The notes: a model not told the origin generated them from the letters alone. Numbered from the stretch's first letter, positions 41,695 to 50,513 are shown. The stretch is DNA of 64,000 nucleotides from DASQMT01 sp963839615 (GCA_963839615.1 CAWIVY010000007.1:62001-126000); one strand, 5' to 3'. Program-made: numbers and translations.

Positions 41695-42204
41695 GTGGAC
41701 CTGCCCGAGCTGATCCGTTCTCGCCGCACCCACAAGGCGTATGCGCGGTCGCCCGTCGACCGCGCGACGCTCGACGAGCTGTTCGAGCTCGCCCGCTGGG
41801 CGCCGAACCACAACCTGACCAATCCCTGGCGCTTCCGCGTGCTCGGGCCGGACGCGCTCGAGCGGCTCAAGCGGGCGGCCGGCCCCGAGGCCGCCGGCAA
41901 GCTCGACCGCGCGCCGACGCTCGTCGCCGCCTCGGTCGTGCAGACCGGCGACCCGGTCGCCGACGCCGAGGATCGGGACGCCGCCGCGTGCGCCTGCTAC
42001 ATCGTGCTGCTCGCGGCGCACGATCGCGGCCTCGGCGGCTACTGGCGCACGCCCGAGGTCCTGCGCACGCCCGCGGGCCTGGCCGCGTGCGGGATCCCCG
42101 ACGGCGAGGTGCCGCTCGCCCTGCTGCACCTCGGCGAGGCGCGCGGATCCAAGCCGGCGCCGGAACGGGCGCCGCTGGACGCCGTCGTGACCCACCTCAG
42201 CTGA
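41695..42204 (+). CDS. Nitroreductase-family FMN oxidoreductase
   Basis: 169 residues: DLPELIRSRRTHKAYARSPVDR with the FMN-phosphate-binding Arg pair, ARWAPNHNLTNPWRFRVLG, AACACYIVLLAAHDRGLGGYW and GIPDGEVPLALLHLGE. The protein is short for the family but contains all core blocks. GTG 41695 follows TAGCCT by 8 nt, so the mRNA is probably leaderless; upstream in-frame codons are not conserved. It overlaps the glpD ATG (TGATG). Confidence 0.88.
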   Translation: MDLPELIRSRRTHKAYARSPVDRATLDELFELARWAPNHNLTNPWRFRVLGPDALERLKRAAGPEAAGKLDRAPTLVAASVVQTGDPVADAEDRDAAACACYIVLLAAHDRGLGGYWRTPEVLRTPAGLAACGIPDGEVPLALLHLGEARGSKPAPERAPLDAVVTHLS

Positions 42205-43871
42205 TGCTCTCCCGCGCCGACGCCCTCGCCGCGCTGGCTGACGAGCCGTTCGACGTGCTGGTGATCGGGGGCGGGATCACCGGCGCCGGCGTCGCGCTCG
42301 ACGCCGCGAGCCGGGGCTACTCCGTCGGGCTGGTGGAGAAGGGCGACTACGCGCGCGGGACGTCGTCGCGGTCGAGCAAGCTCGTGCACGGCGGGCTCCG
42401 CTACCTGCAGAACTTCGATCTCGGGCTGGTCCGCGAGGCGCTGCTGGAGCGGCAGCTGCTGGCCGCGCTGGCGCCGCATCTGGTGCGGCCGCTGCCGCTG
42501 ATCGTGCCCGCCTTCGACGGCGCGCGGCCGGACCGGCTCGTAGGCATCGGGCTGAACATGTACGACGTGATGGCGGTCGACCGGATCCGTCGCTCGCCGC
42601 TGGGCCGTCGCCGCCCGCGCGACGCCAACCTCGACGGCCGCGAGGACTGGAGCCCCGCTCGCCACCGCGTGATCGACGGCGCCGAGGTGTCCGAGCTGAT
42701 CCCCGCCCTCGCCGCGCGCGATCCCTCGGGCGGCTACCTGTTCTACGACTGCCAGACCGACGACGTGCGGCTCGTCCTGACCGTGCTCGCCGAGGCCGAG
42801 CGCTTCGGCGCGGTGCCGGCCAACCGGGTCGAGGCGACCGCGCTGACCGACGACGGTGCCCTCGTGCGCGACTTCGAGAGCGGCGCCGAGTTCGCGGTCC
42901 GGGCCGAGAACGTCGTCAACGCGACCGGGGTGTGGGCCGACCGGCTGCGCCCGAACGAGTTGCGCGACGAGGCCGAGGTGCCGGTGATCCGCCCGAGCCG
43001 CGGGACGCACCTCGTGCTGCCGGCGGAGCGGCTGCGGGTGAACGCCGGCGTGATCGCGCCGGCCGGGAGAGGGCGCACGATCTTCGTGCTGCCCTGGCTC
43101 GGCCAGACGCTCGTCGGCACGACCGACAACGACTACGAGGGCGACATCGAGAGCGTGCGCCCGGCGGACGAGGACGTCGAGTACCTGCTCGACGCGCTGA
43201 ACGCGTTCTTCGCGGAGGACGTCGGCGCCGGCGACGTGGCAGGCGCGTTCGCCGGCGTGCGGCCGCTGATCTCCACCGGGGACCCGAAGAAATCGGTCGA
43301 CATCTCGCGCAAGGCCGAGTTGTACGAGACGTCGAGCGGCATGATCACGATCACCGGCGGCAAGCTCACGACCTGGCGGCGGATGGCGAAGCTGGCCGTC
43401 GACCGGATCGTCGAGCGCGACGGCCGCGACGCGCCCTGCCGCACGCACGAGATCCCGCTCGGCATGGCGGTCGACGAGGCCGGGCTGGAGCGCGTGGAGG
43501 GCGTGCCGGAGGCGGCCTACGCCCAGCTCGCCGGGCGCTACGGCCATGCCGCGCGCGACGTCCTCGCGCTGGCGGCCGAGCGCGGCGAGCTCGCGCAGCC
43601 GATCCTCGCCGGTCGGCCCGACCTGCTGGCCGAGGCCGTGTACGCCGCGCGCGGGGAGCAGGCACGCAGCGTCGGCGACGTCCTGCTGCGACGCACGCGA
43701 CTCGGGCTCACGGGCGCGCGGACGCTGTGCGCGCCGGGCGAGCAGGCGCCGGAGCGAGTCGCTGCCGCGATCGCCGGCGAGCTGGGCTGGGACGCCGCCC
43801 GTCAGCGCGCCGAGGCGGCCGAGTTCCGCGCGGAGGCCAGGGCGGAAGGCGTCGTCGTGGGCGGCGGATGA
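42204..43871 (+). CDS. glpD: Glycerol-3-phosphate dehydrogenase (FAD)
   Basis: 555 residues. FAD-binding Rossmann motif at the N-terminus (DVLVIGGGITGAGVALDAASRGYSVGLVEKGD), GTSSRSSKLVHGGLRYL typical of GlpD, ENVVNATGVWAD, TIFVLPWLGQTLVGTTDNDYEGD, and ITGGKLTTWRRMAK. The C-terminal helical domain (LAGRYGHAARDVLALA, LGLTGARTLCAPG) is present. It oxidises glycerol-3-phosphate to DHAP, passing electrons to the quinone pool at the membrane. Its stop overlaps the folP ATG by 4 bp. Confidence 0.95.
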   Translation: MLSRADALAALADEPFDVLVIGGGITGAGVALDAASRGYSVGLVEKGDYARGTSSRSSKLVHGGLRYLQNFDLGLVREALLERQLLAALAPHLVRPLPLIVPAFDGARPDRLVGIGLNMYDVMAVDRIRRSPLGRRRPRDANLDGREDWSPARHRVIDGAEVSELIPALAARDPSGGYLFYDCQTDDVRLVLTVLAEAERFGAVPANRVEATALTDDGALVRDFESGAEFAVRAENVVNATGVWADRLRPNELRDEAEVPVIRPSRGTHLVLPAERLRVNAGVIAPAGRGRTIFVLPWLGQTLVGTTDNDYEGDIESVRPADEDVEYLLDALNAFFAEDVGAGDVAGAFAGVRPLISTGDPKKSVDISRKAELYETSSGMITITGGKLTTWRRMAKLAVDRIVERDGRDAPCRTHEIPLGMAVDEAGLERVEGVPEAAYAQLAGRYGHAARDVLALAAERGELAQPILAGRPDLLAEAVYAARGEQARSVGDVLLRRTRLGLTGARTLCAPGEQAPERVAAAIAGELGWDAARQRAEAAEFRAEARAEGVVVGGG

Positions 43872-44767
43872 GCGCGCCCGCGCGCGAGCTGCGCGTGCGC
43901 GGGGCGCGGATCACGCTCGCGGGCGCGCCGCTGCTGATGGGCATCGTCAACGCCTCGCCGGACTCGTTCTCCGACGCGGGCGAGCTGCCCGACGTCGAGG
44001 CACGCGTCGCGCGGGCGCGCGAGCTGGTCGCGGCGGGCGCGCGGATCGTGGACGTCGGCGGCGAGTCGGCGTTCGGCGGTCGTCCGCCCGTGCCCGCCGA
44101 CGAGGAGGTCGCGCGCGTCGTGCCCGTGATCGAGCGGATCGCGCGCGAGCTCGACGTGATCGTCTCCGTCGACACCTACAAGCCGGTGGTCGCGGATGCT
44201 GCGATCGCGGCCGGCGCGCAGCTCGTCAACGACGTCTCCGGTCTGCGGGAGCTCGCGCTCGCCGACGTCTGCGCGGCGACGGGCGCCGGCCTGGTGCTGA
44301 TGCACACGCGGGCCGAGCCGAAGCAGACGCTGCTCGACCCCGGCTTCTACGAGGACGTCGTCGTCGACGTGCGCGACTTCCTCGGAGAGCGGATCGCGAT
44401 CGCCGAGTATGCCGGGGTGCATCCCGAGCAGCTGCTGCTCGATCCGGGACCGGACTTCGCCAAGACCCCGGCGCAGACGGTCGCCGTGCTGCGGCGGCTC
44501 GACCTGCTCCAGACGCTCGGCCGCCCGCTGCTGCTGGCCGTCTCGCGCAAGGACTTCCTCGGTGCGATCACCGGTCGCGAGCCCCGCGATCGCGGGGCGG
44601 CGACGCTCGCCGCGGTCGGCTGGGCGGCAGACGCCGGTGCGCACGCGGTCCGGGTGCACGACGTGCGCGCAGCGGCCGACTTCCTCGCCGTGCGCGCGGT
44701 GCTGCACGGCGATCACGTGCTCGCGCCCGCCGAGGGCCTCACGCCGGATCGCTACCCCGAGGGCTAG
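43868..44767 (+). CDS. folP: Dihydropteroate synthase
   Basis: 299 residues. Condenses p-aminobenzoate with hydroxymethyl-dihydropterin diphosphate in folate synthesis. TIM-barrel motifs: MGIVNASPDSFSDAGE, ARIVDVGGESAFGG, VSVDTYKPVVADAAI, LVNDVSGL, LLLDPGPDFAKT and LLLAVSRKDFLGAI. Sequence around GGESAFGG differs slightly from the usual GGESTRPG. It overlaps glpD (ATGA). A TAGACT element lies right at its stop and drives the rho-like gene. Confidence 0.93.
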   Translation: MSAPARELRVRGARITLAGAPLLMGIVNASPDSFSDAGELPDVEARVARARELVAAGARIVDVGGESAFGGRPPVPADEEVARVVPVIERIARELDVIVSVDTYKPVVADAAIAAGAQLVNDVSGLRELALADVCAATGAGLVLMHTRAEPKQTLLDPGFYEDVVVDVRDFLGERIAIAEYAGVHPEQLLLDPGPDFAKTPAQTVAVLRRLDLLQTLGRPLLLAVSRKDFLGAITGREPRDRGAATLAAVGWAADAGAHAVRVHDVRAAADFLAVRAVLHGDHVLAPAEGLTPDRYPEG

Positions 44768-44770
44768 ACT
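44765..44770 (+). promoter_or_regulatory. -10 element before the rho-like gene
   Basis: TAGACT lies 9 nt before ATG 44780 and 78 nt before the ribosome-binding-site-led ATG 44849 in the same frame, so it supports either a leaderless long form or a leader of about 70 nt. Confidence 0.5.
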
Positions 44771-44848
44771 GGTGGGTGCATGGGGTTGCCGGTCGCTGCG
44801 CACAACGCGGCCGGGATGCCAACCAACCGACCACCAGAGGAGCACCAC

Positions 44849-46216
44849 ATGTCTTCAGTACTCGACCACGACGCGCTCGATCAGAGCCCGCTCGCGGACC
44901 TGCACCTGATCGCCGACGAGCTCGGCGTCGACGGCTTCCGCCGCCTGCGCAAGGCCGACCTCGTCGCCGCGATCATCGCGCGCCAGTCGGGCGACGAGAC
45001 GCCGGCGCCGGCGGAGGATGAGACTCCGAAGCCACGGCGCCGCTCGCGTGCCAAGTCCGTCGCCGACTCCGACCCCGACGCCGAGCTCCAGACCGAGGCC
45101 GAGGCCGAGGCTGCGACCGAGGCCGAGGCCGAGGAGGACGGCGCGACCGACGAGGACGCGCCCACCCGGGCGCGCCGCGGGCGCCGCGGCGGCCGCGGGC
45201 GCGGCCGGCGCGAGGAGGGCGACAACGGCGGCCGTGACCGCGACCGCGGCGACCGCGACCGCGGCGACCGCGACGGCGACCGCGGCGACCGCGACCGCGG
45301 CGACCGCAGCGCCGAGGAGCGCGTGGCCGAGGGCGTCGTCGACCTGCTCGGCAACGGCTCCGCGTTCATCCGCCTCGGGGAGGACGGCGCGACCACCGAC
45401 GACGACGTCTACGTCTCCGCGGCGCAGGTCAAGCGCTGCGAGCTCGTGACGGGCGACCGGATCGCGGGCCCGGTGCGGGCACCGCGCCGCTCCGAGCGCT
45501 TCCCGTCGCTCGTGCGCGTGGACACGATCAACGGCCGGCCGGCCGACGAGGTCGCCGAGGGCACCAAGTTCGAGGACCTGCCCGCCGCCTGGCCGACCGA
45601 GCGCCTGGCACTCGGCTCCGAGGACGTGACCATGAAGGCCGTCGAATGGCTCACCCCGTTCGGCAAGGGCTCGCGCGTCCTGATCTGCGGCGGTCCGCGC
45701 GCCGGCAAGAGCGAGCTGGCACGCGACATCGTCGAAGCGCTCTCCGGCCGCGAGGGCCTCGAGCTGCTGGTGGTGCTCGCCGGCGTCCGGCCCGAGGAGA
45801 CCGGCGAGTGGACGGAGCCCGCCCCCGTGGCGAGCGTCTCGTTCGCCGGCTCGCCCGACGCGCAGGCCCAGGCAGTCGAGCAGGCAGTCGAGCAGGGACG
45901 CCGCGTCGCGGCACGCGGCGGCGACGCCGTCGTCGTGATCGACACGCTCGAGTACGTGCCGCCGCACCTCGCGCGGCGCGCGCTGGCGGCGGCGCGCAAC
46001 ATCGCCGACGGCGGCTCGCTGACGGTGATCGCGACGGCCCCGGCGCCGTTCGGCGGCGAGAGCACGGTCGTGGCGCTCGACGCGCAGCTCACCGCGCTGC
46101 GGCGCTTCCCGGCGCTCGACCTGATGGGCAGCGGCACGCTGCGCGCGGACGTGCTGGTCGGGGACGCGGGCGCCGAGGCGATCGCCAAGGCCCGCGAGGA
46201 GGCGGCGAGCGCGTAG
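44849..46216 (+). CDS. rho: Rho-like transcription termination factor, divergent
   Basis: 455 residues from ATG 44849, which has AGAGGAG upstream; an in-frame ATG at 44780 could add 23 residues. Order: Rho-N domain (ADLHLIADELGVDGFRRLRKADLVAAII), acidic and RGG/DRGDR-rich linker (about 55-150), cold-shock-like RNA-binding domain (VAEGVVDLLGNGSAFIRLGE, DDVYVSAAQVKRCEL), then the RecA-like core. The core is altered: Walker A is GGPRAGKSEL instead of PPKAGKT, the Walker B/DSITRL segment is VVVIDTLEYV, and the R-loop/arginine-finger block (EEFKGTGNMEL in Rho) is missing. ARNIADGGSLTVIATAP is retained. It may be an accessory paralogue rather than a processive translocase. Confidence 0.85.
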   Translation: MSSVLDHDALDQSPLADLHLIADELGVDGFRRLRKADLVAAIIARQSGDETPAPAEDETPKPRRRSRAKSVADSDPDAELQTEAEAEAATEAEAEEDGATDEDAPTRARRGRRGGRGRGRREEGDNGGRDRDRGDRDRGDRDGDRGDRDRGDRSAEERVAEGVVDLLGNGSAFIRLGEDGATTDDDVYVSAAQVKRCELVTGDRIAGPVRAPRRSERFPSLVRVDTINGRPADEVAEGTKFEDLPAAWPTERLALGSEDVTMKAVEWLTPFGKGSRVLICGGPRAGKSELARDIVEALSGREGLELLVVLAGVRPEETGEWTEPAPVASVSFAGSPDAQAQAVEQAVEQGRRVAARGGDAVVVIDTLEYVPPHLARRALAAARNIADGGSLTVIATAPAPFGGESTVVALDAQLTALRRFPALDLMGSGTLRADVLVGDAGAEAIAKAREEAASA

Positions 46217-46221
46217 AGCGG

Positions 46222-46689
46222 CTAGGGCCGGGTGTAGGCGACCCGGCCCCAGTTGGGCTCGGGTGAAAGCTCGATCGGCTCGTCGTCGCGCTCGGGCTGG
46301 ACGTAGCCGAAGGAGTGGTTGCTCTCGTCGAAGACCACGTCGAGCTCGCCCTCCTTCACGCGCTGGTCCAGCCAGGCGGAGCGGAAGACGAGCCGCCGCA
46401 GCCAGTGCACGAGCGAGCGCTCGGACGGCCCGACGAGCTCGGGCCAGCAGTCGTTGACGTGCTCGCCCAGCCCTGAAGCGGGATCCTGGACCTCGCCGTT
46501 GACGGTCAGGTTGACGAGGTCCTCGAGCTCGACGCTCTCGAGCCGGCCGCCGACGAAGCCGAGCTTCAGCGCCGCCTGCTCGACGCGCTCGGAGAAGTCG
46601 CGCTCGTTGAACGTGAAGCGCAGCTCTCCATACTCCAGGACGTAGTCCTGGCCGGAGTCGTAGTTTCCTCGGCGGGTCGGGTGGTCCAT
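46222..46689 (-). CDS. Hypothetical protein
   Basis: 155 residues, acidic, no signal peptide or membrane segment. RRGNYDSGQDYVLEYGELRFTFNERDFSERV and VQDPASGLGEHVNDCWPELVGP are well formed. The ending PNWGRVAYTRP is characteristic of a small actinobacterial family unknown to me. Convergent with rho, six bases apart. Confidence 0.6.
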   Translation of the reverse strand: MDHPTRRGNYDSGQDYVLEYGELRFTFNERDFSERVEQAALKLGFVGGRLESVELEDLVNLTVNGEVQDPASGLGEHVNDCWPELVGPSERSLVHWLRRLVFRSAWLDQRVKEGELDVVFDESNHSFGYVQPERDDEPIELSPEPNWGRVAYTRP

Positions 46690-46771
46690 GTCAGAGGTCC
46701 GCCGGGCCTGCCCGCGGCGTCTGCATGTTAAGCGCGAATCCTGCTCGCGCGCCTGTCATGAACTGGATCTT

Positions 46772-47173
46772 TCACTCTGCGAGCCGGTCGCGCAGGTCGA
46801 ATGACCGGATGGCGTCGCGGCCGCTGTCGGGCCAGTCGAAGAAGCGGCGGTTCACGCAGGTGTCGTTCAACCCGTGCCAGTCGTATGCCTGCTCGACCTG
46901 GAAGTCGCAGCGGGCGAGGGGCGCGCCGGCGAGCTTGACCGCCCCGAACCCGGTGCGGCTGCGCTCGGCCTCCTCGAACAGCGCGACGTCGATCTCGGTG
47001 GCGAAGACCTTGTGCAGGCAGCCCATGAAGCGGCGCCCGGTGAGCGGGTCGTCGTACTGGTAGAGGCTCGGGCACGCGGCGGCGACGCAGGAGGAAGGCC
47101 GGATCACGCGGTCGCAGAACGTCGAGCATTGCCGGCATTCGTTGACCTGGGTGCGGCGGATGGCCCGCGCCAT
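46772..47173 (-). CDS. Cysteine-rich hypothetical protein
   Basis: 133 residues. The N-terminal half has Cys residues in NECRQCSTFCDRVIRP, SCVAAACPSLYQY and GCLHKVF, a probable zinc or iron-sulfur site. The second half reads FQVEQAYDWHGLNDTCVNRRFFDWP. ATG 47173 is six bases after TATATT, predicting a leaderless message; upstream codons are not conserved. No family recognised. Confidence 0.6.
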   Translation of the reverse strand: MARAIRRTQVNECRQCSTFCDRVIRPSSCVAAACPSLYQYDDPLTGRRFMGCLHKVFATEIDVALFEEAERSRTGFGAVKLAGAPLARCDFQVEQAYDWHGLNDTCVNRRFFDWPDSGRDAIRSFDLRDRLAE

Positions 47174-47234
47174 CGCGGAAATATAACCGCGGCCCCAGGG
47201 GCGAGGAAATCCGGCGGACGACCTATTGACGCGC

Positions 47235-47996
47235 ATGACCGAGCCGACCGCCGCCATCCTCGTCGTCGAGGACGACATACCGACGCGGACCTTCCTCGCC
47301 GACAACCTCACGGCCGACGGCTACGACCTGCTCGTCGCCGCCACGCTGCGCGACGCCCTGCGCACGCTGGAGTACCACCACGTGGACCTTGCGGTCGTGG
47401 ATCTCGGGCTGCCCGACGGATCGGGGCTCGAGCTGCTGCGCAAGGTGCGCGAGGCCGGCGGCGCGGCGGCGCGGCTCGATGCGCGGCTGCCGCTGATCGT
47501 TCTGTCCGGGCGCGCGGGGGAGACCGACCGGGTGCGCGGCTTCGAGTTCGGTTGCGACGACTTCCTCGCCAAGCCGTTCTCCTACGGCGAGTTGCGGCTG
47601 CGCGTGGCTGCGCTCCTGCGCCGGGCCCGCGAGCGGCCGTCGGAGGGACGGCTGCGCGTCGGCGACCTCGAGCTCGATCCCGTCGCGCGCGAGGTGCGGC
47701 TGCGCGGCGCGCGCGTGACGCTGTCGCAGAAGGAGTTCGCGTTGCTGCGACAGCTCGCGGCCGAGCCGACGCGGGTGTTCACGAAGGCCGAGCTCCTGCG
47801 TGACGTCTGGGGCTTCCGCGCGCTCGGCGCGACGCGCACCCTGGACAGCCACGCCTGCCGGCTGCGGCAGAAGCTCGCGACCCGCGGCGACCGCTTCGTG
47901 GTGAACGTCTGGGGCGTCGGCTACCGGCTCGTGGACGGCTCCGTCGGGGAGGATGCGGCGACCGCCACGCAGCTGGCGCTGGACGAGGCGTCGTGA
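47235..47996 (+). CDS. OmpR/PhoB-family response regulator
   Basis: 253 residues. Receiver domain with ILVVEDD, the phospho-acceptor Asp in AVVDLGLPDGSG, the switch Ser in LIVLSGR and the Lys in FLAKPFSYGE. The C-terminal winged helix is of OmpR type (LTLSQKEFALLRQLAAEP-like, TRTLDSHACRLRQKL, VWGVGYRLV). It overlaps the kinase gene by 4 bp, so the pair is a two-component system. A second candidate start is TTG 47226. Confidence 0.93.
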   Translation: MTEPTAAILVVEDDIPTRTFLADNLTADGYDLLVAATLRDALRTLEYHHVDLAVVDLGLPDGSGLELLRKVREAGGAAARLDARLPLIVLSGRAGETDRVRGFEFGCDDFLAKPFSYGELRLRVAALLRRARERPSEGRLRVGDLELDPVAREVRLRGARVTLSQKEFALLRQLAAEPTRVFTKAELLRDVWGFRALGATRTLDSHACRLRQKLATRGDRFVVNVWGVGYRLVDGSVGEDAATATQLALDEAS

Positions 47997-48754
47997 CGGG
48001 CCTGCTCGCCGCGCTCGGCTGGACCGCCGCCTTCTGCGCGCTCGCCATCGCCGCGCTCCTGCGCGCGTCCTGCGAGCGCCGGCTCGCGCTCGTCGCCGAG
48101 GCGGCGCACGAGTTGCGTGCACCGCTCAGCGCCGCGCTGCTCGGGTTGCACGGCGTGGTGACCGACGCGAGCGGCGCGCGGCGCGTCGCCGCCGTCGAGC
48201 TCGAACTGCGGCGCGCCGGGCTCGCGCTCGCGGATCTCGACGCCGCGCCACGCGGCCATCGCGCGCCGGAGCTGGCCGAGCCGCTGGACGTGCGCGCCCT
48301 GCTGGGTGAGGCGGTCGACGGCTGGCGGGCATTGGCCGGTGCGCTCGGCGGCGAGCTGCTGTTCGACTGCGCCGGTCCGCGCGTGCTCGTGCACGCCGAC
48401 CGGCTGCGGCTCGTCCAGGCGGTCGGCAACCTGGTGCTCAACGCGCTGGAGCACGGCGCCGGACCGGTGCGGATCCGGGTGCACGCGACACGCGCGCACG
48501 TCCGCATCGAGGTGCGCGACCAAGGCCCGGGCCTGCCCGCTCCCGTCGCCGCGCTGGCGGCCGACGGCCTGCATGCCGGCCGCCGCGGACACGGCCTCGC
48601 GATCGCGGCGCGCGTGGCACGAGGGCACGGCGGCCGCCTGCTCACCGCCCCGGTGAGCGCGGGCGCCTGCGTGGTCCTCGAGTTGCCGCGCGCGGAGCTC
48701 GAGCCGCGCGAGCCGGGATTGAGGGCACGCCGCCGGCGCACGGTCCTGCGGTGA
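47993..48754 (+). CDS. Short histidine kinase without sensor domain
   Basis: 253 residues. One transmembrane helix at the N-terminus (LAALGWTAAFCALAIAALL), then directly the H-box (LVAEAAHELRAPLSAAL), N-box (QAVGNLVLNALEHG), G1 (VRDQGPGLP) and G2 (GRRGHGLAIAARVA). There is no extracytoplasmic or PAS/HAMP domain, so the signal may come through the membrane or a partner. GTG start overlaps the regulator; the stop overlaps the cpaB-like gene, tying this system to the Tad pilus genes downstream. Confidence 0.9.
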   Translation: MTGLLAALGWTAAFCALAIAALLRASCERRLALVAEAAHELRAPLSAALLGLHGVVTDASGARRVAAVELELRRAGLALADLDAAPRGHRAPELAEPLDVRALLGEAVDGWRALAGALGGELLFDCAGPRVLVHADRLRLVQAVGNLVLNALEHGAGPVRIRVHATRAHVRIEVRDQGPGLPAPVAALAADGLHAGRRGHGLAIAARVARGHGGRLLTAPVSAGACVVLELPRAELEPREPGLRARRRRTVLR

Positions 48755-49431
48755 GCCGGCGGCGGCGGGCGGCGGTGCTGCTCGGGCTCGCGCTCGTGCT
48801 CGGCGGGCTTGCGGCCTCCGACGTCGCGCGGCGCGAGTCGGCCGTGCGGGCGCAGCTCGGTCCGGCCGTGCAGGTCGTCGTCGCCCGCGCGGATCTTCGC
48901 GCCGGGCGCCCGCTCGCGGCCGGCGACCTCGCGCTGCGGCAGGTGCCCGCGCGCTACGCGCCGGTCGGGGCGGCGGTCGTCCCCGAGACGCTGATCGGGC
49001 AGCGGCTCGCGGCCCCGGTCGCGCGCGGCGGGTACCTCGGCGCGGCGATGATCGCGACCGACCCGGAGGTCGCCGGCCCGCCGGTGCGGCGGGGCGAGCG
49101 CGCAGCGGAGGTGGTCGCGCTGGGCGCGCGGTCGCTCGTCGTGCCGGGCGCGCGGGTGGACGTGCTCGTGACCCGCGGCAGCGAGGGCGGCGCCGGCGCC
49201 GGCACGGAGCTCGCGCTCGAGGACGTGGAGGTGCTGGCCGCCCGCGAGGCGCCCCCCGCCGCGCGCGCCGAGGCCGGGGAGCGCGTGGCGGCGACGCTGC
49301 GCGTATCCGTCCGCGACGCCGTCTTTCTCGCAGCCGCGCAGTCGTTCGCGCGCGAGCTGCGGCTCCTGCCGCGTGCCGCCGGCGACGACGCGCGTGCCGG
49401 TCAGATCGTCGTCGGGGAGGGGCTGCGGTGA
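48751..49431 (+). CDS. cpaB: SAF-domain CpaB-like Flp pilus assembly protein
   Basis: 226 residues. N-terminal signal/anchor (RRAAVLLGLALVLGGLAAS), then the SAF domain (VQVVVARADLRAGRPLAAGDLALRQVPARYAP) and the CpaB-type C-terminal part (EVVALGARSLVVPGARVDVLVTR; LALEDVEVLAARE). It is shorter than proteobacterial CpaB but laid out as in actinobacterial Tad loci. Coupled to the kinase gene (GTGA) and again to the start of the next frame. Confidence 0.82.
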   Translation: MSRRRRAAVLLGLALVLGGLAASDVARRESAVRAQLGPAVQVVVARADLRAGRPLAAGDLALRQVPARYAPVGAAVVPETLIGQRLAAPVARGGYLGAAMIATDPEVAGPPVRRGERAAEVVALGARSLVVPGARVDVLVTRGSEGGAGAGTELALEDVEVLAAREAPPAARAEAGERVAATLRVSVRDAVFLAAAQSFARELRLLPRAAGDDARAGQIVVGEGLR

Positions 49432-49457
49432 GCGCGGACCGCTTACGCTCTCGCGAC

Positions 49458-50492
49458 ATGCCCTTCTCGCCGACCGAGCTCGAGCACCCGATCGTGCTGG
49501 CCCCGATGGGCGGCGGTGCGGCCACGCCGGCGCTGGCCGCAGCCGTCTCCGAGGCCGGTGGGCTCGGCTTCCTCGCCGCGGGCTATCTCGCCCCCGGCGC
49601 GGTCCGCGCGGACATCGACGCGGTGCGCGAGCGCACCCAGAGGCCGTTCGGGGTCAACCTGTTCGCGCCGCCGCGCCCGGTGCCCAACCCGCACGCGGTC
49701 GAGCGCTACGCGCGGGCGCTCGCGCAGCGCCACGGGGCCGAGGTCGGCGCGCCGCAGCATGACGACGACTGCTGGGAGGAGAAGCTCGCGCTCGTCGCGG
49801 CGCTGCGCGTGCCGGTCGTCTCGATCACGTTCGGCTGTCCGGAGCGAGCCGTCGTCGCGCGCCTGCACGAGGCCGGCATCGCGGTCTGGGTCACGGTCAC
49901 GACTGCCGACGAGGCGCGCCTCGCCGAGCGCGCCGGCGCCGACGCGCTGGTGGTGCAGGGCCTCGAGGCTGGCGGTCACCGTGCGACCTTCGACGACACG
50001 GCGCCGAACGACCTCGGGCTGCTCGCGGCGCTCCAGCTGGTCACGGCCGTGAGCGGGCTTCCACTCGTCGCGACGGGCGGGCTCGTCACCGGCCGGTCGA
50101 TCGCAGCGGTGCTCGCCGCCGGCGCGTCCGCGGCACAGCTCGGCACGGCGTTCATGCTCGCCCCTGAGGCGGCCACTTCGCCGGCCCACCGGCAGGCCCT
50201 GGCCGGCGACGGCGAGACCGCGCTCACGCGTGCATTCACCGGCCGCACCGGGCGCGGGATCCTCAACCGCTTCCAGCGCGAGCACACCGGCGACGCTCCG
50301 CTCGGCTACCCGGACGTCCATCACGTCACGGCGCCGCTGCGCAGGGCAGCGCGCGAGCGCGGGGACGCTGACGGCTTCCACCTCTGGGCGGGTCAGGCGC
50401 ACGCGCTCGCCGAGCCCGTGCCCGCGGGCGAGCTGGTGCGCCGCCTCGCGGCCGAGGCGCGGTCGGCTCTGCGCGACGCGGCGAGCCGCTAG
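49458..50492 (+). CDS. Nitronate monooxygenase (2-nitropropane dioxygenase type)
   Basis: 344 residues. FMN-dependent TIM barrel: HPIVLAPMGGGAATPALAAAVSEAGGLGFLAAGY, FGVNLFAPP, VVSITFGCPER, ADALVVQGLEAGGHR, LVATGGLVTGRSIAAVLAAGASAAQLGTAFM in pieces. It detoxifies nitronates. ATG 49458 was chosen because TACGCT lies 8 nt upstream; a GTG at 49428 would give a 10-residue extension coupled to cpaB. The gene interrupts the Tad cluster. It ends inside a 20-bp perfect palindrome. Confidence 0.88.
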   Translation: MPFSPTELEHPIVLAPMGGGAATPALAAAVSEAGGLGFLAAGYLAPGAVRADIDAVRERTQRPFGVNLFAPPRPVPNPHAVERYARALAQRHGAEVGAPQHDDDCWEEKLALVAALRVPVVSITFGCPERAVVARLHEAGIAVWVTVTTADEARLAERAGADALVVQGLEAGGHRATFDDTAPNDLGLLAALQLVTAVSGLPLVATGGLVTGRSIAAVLAAGASAAQLGTAFMLAPEAATSPAHRQALAGDGETALTRAFTGRTGRGILNRFQREHTGDAPLGYPDVHHVTAPLRRAARERGDADGFHLWAGQAHALAEPVPAGELVRRLAAEARSALRDAASR

Positions 50493-50500
50493 CGGCTCGC
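50481..50500. repeat. Perfect 20-bp palindrome over the stop codon
   Basis: GCGAGCCGCT/AGCGGCTCGC spans the TAG of the nitronate monooxygenase gene (50490-50492). It could form a stem at the mRNA 3' end. Confidence 0.5.
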
Positions 50501-50513
50501 ATTGCACGTGGAT

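Noticed and set aside
45229..45313. Tandem GACCGCGGC repeats as a CRISPR-like or regulatory repeat
   Set aside because: They are in-frame codons for the DRGDR-rich linker of the Rho-like protein, with no spacers.
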